DNA of 7,855 nucleotides from contig DDUQ01000069.1 of assembly GCA_002344885.1 (NCBI GenBank), positions 32,809-40,663 of the forward strand, given 5' to 3'. Below, one piece after another: positions 6,164 through 7,855 of the stretch. The position numbers and the translations under genes were made by a program. The DNA is from Comamonadaceae bacterium UBA2334. Its GTDB lineage: Bacteria > Pseudomonadota > Gammaproteobacteria > Burkholderiales > Burkholderiaceae_C. Numbering within the stretch: the stretch's first letter is position 1; every line of letters begins with the position of its first letter. The notes beneath the pieces are model-generated. The model was given only the letters and a program-made list of their open reading frames with translations, was not told the DNA's origin and did no database searches.

Positions 6164-7855
6164 ATGGTCAGCCAAACCAACGAAGCCGCGCTTGAATCGC
6201 ACATCGAAGCAGCACTTGCGAAGGACGGCTATCGCGTTGGCGATCCGGCTGACTTTGACCGGGAGTTCGCGGTTGACGGCAAGCTCTTTTGGGAATTTCT
6301 CGAAGCGACCCAGCCCAAGGAATTGGCGAAACTGAAAGACCGGCCCAACTGGCAGCGTATGGTGCTGGAGCGGCTGAACAAGAAGATCAAAAAGGACAGC
6401 GTACTGGCCGTGCTGAAGAAGGGACTGGACATTGACGACGCCCACTTCGATCTGCTCTACCGCCTGCCATACAACGACCTAAACCCCGAGGTGGTAGCCA
6501 ACTTCGAGGCCAACCGCTTCAGCGTGACCCGGCAAGTGCATTACAGCCAGACGGACACCTTCAAGTCGGTGGACATGGCACTGTTCGTCAACGGCTTGGC
6601 GGTGGCGACGCTGGAACTCAAAAACCCGTGGACAAACCAGAAAGCCCAGAACGCCATTCGTCAGTACAGTACCGACCGCGACCCCAAGGAGCCGCTGTTT
6701 GAGTTTGGCCGCTGCCTGGTGCATTTCGCGGTAGACCCAGACGAAGCTTTCATGTGCGCCCAACTGGCGGGCAATGACAGCAACTTTCTGCCGTTCAACA
6801 AAGGCTTCAAATACGGGAAGGGCAACCCGGTCAATCCGAACGGGCACAAGACGGCGTACCTGTGGCAAGACATTCTCCCGCGCCGCAGCCTGACCAACAT
6901 CATTGAGCAGTTCGCCAAGTTCACGATTGAGAAGGACAAAAAGACCGGAAAGGAGCGGAAGGCACTGTTCTTCCCCCGCTATCACCAGCTCGACGTGGTG
7001 CGCGGCATTCTGGCGGATGCCCAGCAGAAAGGGGTGGGCCAGACCTACTTGATTCAGCATTCGGCAGGCTCGGGTAAGTCCAACTCCATCACATGGCTGG
7101 CATATCAACTGGTGGAGCAGTATGACACCACGGGCACCGCGAATCTGTTTGATTCCGTGGTGGTGGTGACAGACCGGCGCGTGCTCGACACCCAGCTCAA
7201 GGACAACATCAAGCTGTTCTCCGAAACCAAGAACATCGTTGCGCACTGCGAGAGTGCGCAGGAGCTGAAATACAACCTTGAGCTTGGCAAGAGGATCATC
7301 ATCACCACGGTGCAGAAGTTCCCGTTCATCGTGGATGGCATCGGGCAACTGTCTGACCGCAAATTCGCCGTCATCATCGACGAGGCACACTCTTCCCAGT
7401 CTGGTGTGGCTGCTGACAAGGTCAATGAAACTTTGGCTGGCCAAGACGGTGCCGAGCCGGTGGATGTGCAAGACCAGATTCTGGCGGCGATGAACGAGCG
7501 CAAGATGAGCAAGAACGCCAGCTACTTTGCGTTCACTGCCACGCCAAAGCCTGCCACGCTGGAAAAGTTTGGCCGCCAAGCTGCTGACGGCAAGTTCTAC
7601 CCCTTCCACCTGTATTCCATGAAGCAGGCAATCGAGGAAAAATTCATCCTCGACGTGCTGGAGAAGTACACCACTTACAAAAGCTACTACGAAGTGCAGA
7701 AGTCGGTGGAGGACAACCCGCTGTTCGATACCGCCAAGGCGCAGAAGAAGCTGAAAGCCTTTGTGGAAGCCAGCCCCAAGACCATTGAGGTGAAAGCCAA
7801 GATCATGGTCGATCACTTCACGGCCAGCGTCTGGCAGGCCAAGAAGCTGAAAGGC
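6164..7855 (+). CDS. hsdR: Type I restriction endonuclease subunit R (3' truncated by the window edge)
   Basis: The frame runs open from ATG 6164 to the last base, giving 564 residues with no stop. HsdR is the ATP-driven motor and nuclease that translocates DNA past the bound M2S complex and cuts far from the site. The N-terminal PD-(D/E)xK nuclease is visible as D137, then E151-L-K153 (VDMALFVNG, then ATLELKNP), followed by QNAIRQY at 162-168, where relatives carry their Gln/Tyr motif. The motor follows: Walker A SAGSGKS (300-306), DEAH at 406-409 and motif III FTATPK (457-462). The start of the second RecA-like domain lies near the window end. Full-length relatives are roughly 750-1050 residues, so the remaining motor motifs and the C-terminal helical domain lie beyond 7855. 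No lesion is seen in the visible part. It would have little target-specific activity without a whole HsdM. Confidence 0.94.
   Translation, partial: MVSQTNEAALESHIEAALAKDGYRVGDPADFDREFAVDGKLFWEFLEATQPKELAKLKDRPNWQRMVLERLNKKIKKDSVLAVLKKGLDIDDAHFDLLYRLPYNDLNPEVVANFEANRFSVTRQVHYSQTDTFKSVDMALFVNGLAVATLELKNPWTNQKAQNAIRQYSTDRDPKEPLFEFGRCLVHFAVDPDEAFMCAQLAGNDSNFLPFNKGFKYGKGNPVNPNGHKTAYLWQDILPRRSLTNIIEQFAKFTIEKDKKTGKERKALFFPRYHQLDVVRGILADAQQKGVGQTYLIQHSAGSGKSNSITWLAYQLVEQYDTTGTANLFDSVVVVTDRRVLDTQLKDNIKLFSETKNIVAHCESAQELKYNLELGKRIIITTVQKFPFIVDGIGQLSDRKFAVIIDEAHSSQSGVAADKVNETLAGQDGAEPVDVQDQILAAMNERKMSKNASYFAFTATPKPATLEKFGRQAADGKFYPFHLYSMKQAIEEKFILDVLEKYTTYKSYYEVQKSVEDNPLFDTAKAQKKLKAFVEASPKTIEVKAKIMVDHFTASVWQAKKLKG

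Noticed and set aside
6479..7816. Long open frame on the - strand (445 codons) opposite hsdR
   Set aside because: It lies wholly antisense to hsdR, whose + strand frame carries the nuclease, Walker A, DEAH and FTATPK motifs. The antisense product shows no recognisable domain and is a codon-bias shadow.
1..7855. CRISPR arrays, tRNA/rRNA genes, insertion sequences or attachment sites
   Set aside because: No regularly spaced direct repeats, tRNA-like cloverleaf, transposase motif or flanking inverted repeat was seen. The whole window is almost continuous + strand coding sequence.

Overview
The window is a chromosomal-type bacterial defence locus with every supported gene on the + strand. Base composition is moderately GC-rich: hand-counted 60-base lines fall mostly between 53 and 58% G+C, and hsdS dips lower. 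The protein style fits a proteobacterium, perhaps a beta-proteobacterium. That assignment is an impression from composition and protein similarity; nothing here proves it.

Layout. Positions 2-196 hold the 3' end of an antitoxin-like gene, probably Phd/YefM class. It is followed 15 nt later by a RelE/ParE-type toxin gene (212-598). After a 42-nt gap comes a type I restriction-modification operon in the order hsdM (641-3016), a DUF262/DUF1524 GmrSD-like nuclease gene (3016-4887), hsdS (4874-6154) and hsdR (6164 to beyond the window end). The last four genes are tightly packed: hsdM and the GmrSD-like gene share one base in TGATG, the GmrSD-like gene and hsdS overlap by 14 nt, and hsdS and hsdR are 9 nt apart. 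Good Shine-Dalgarno sequences precede the GmrSD-like gene, hsdS and hsdR. No tRNA, rRNA, CRISPR array, insertion sequence or convincing terminator is visible, and no gene-free stretch exceeds about 42 nt.

The most striking point is that hsdM is interrupted by a TAA at codon 331 (1631-1633). The reading frame continues without any shift into the conserved rest of HsdM, so a single substitution (most simply CAA, Gln, to TAA) explains it. The N-terminal fragment keeps the AdoMet-binding motif and the NPPY catalytic motif but lacks the C-terminal 460 residues. Unless the stop is a sequencing error, is read through, or the two halves reassemble, the methyltransferase is dead. The R2M2S restriction complex would then be dead too, because HsdR needs M2S to reach DNA.

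How the parts would work together if intact: HsdS chooses the bipartite target, HsdM methylates it, and HsdR translocates and cuts unmodified DNA. The GmrSD-like protein belongs to a group that includes nucleases cutting modified phage DNA (type IV restriction) and could cover phages whose base modifications defeat the type I enzyme. The upstream toxin-antitoxin pair may stabilise the island. This combined-defence reading is inference from gene order and family membership.
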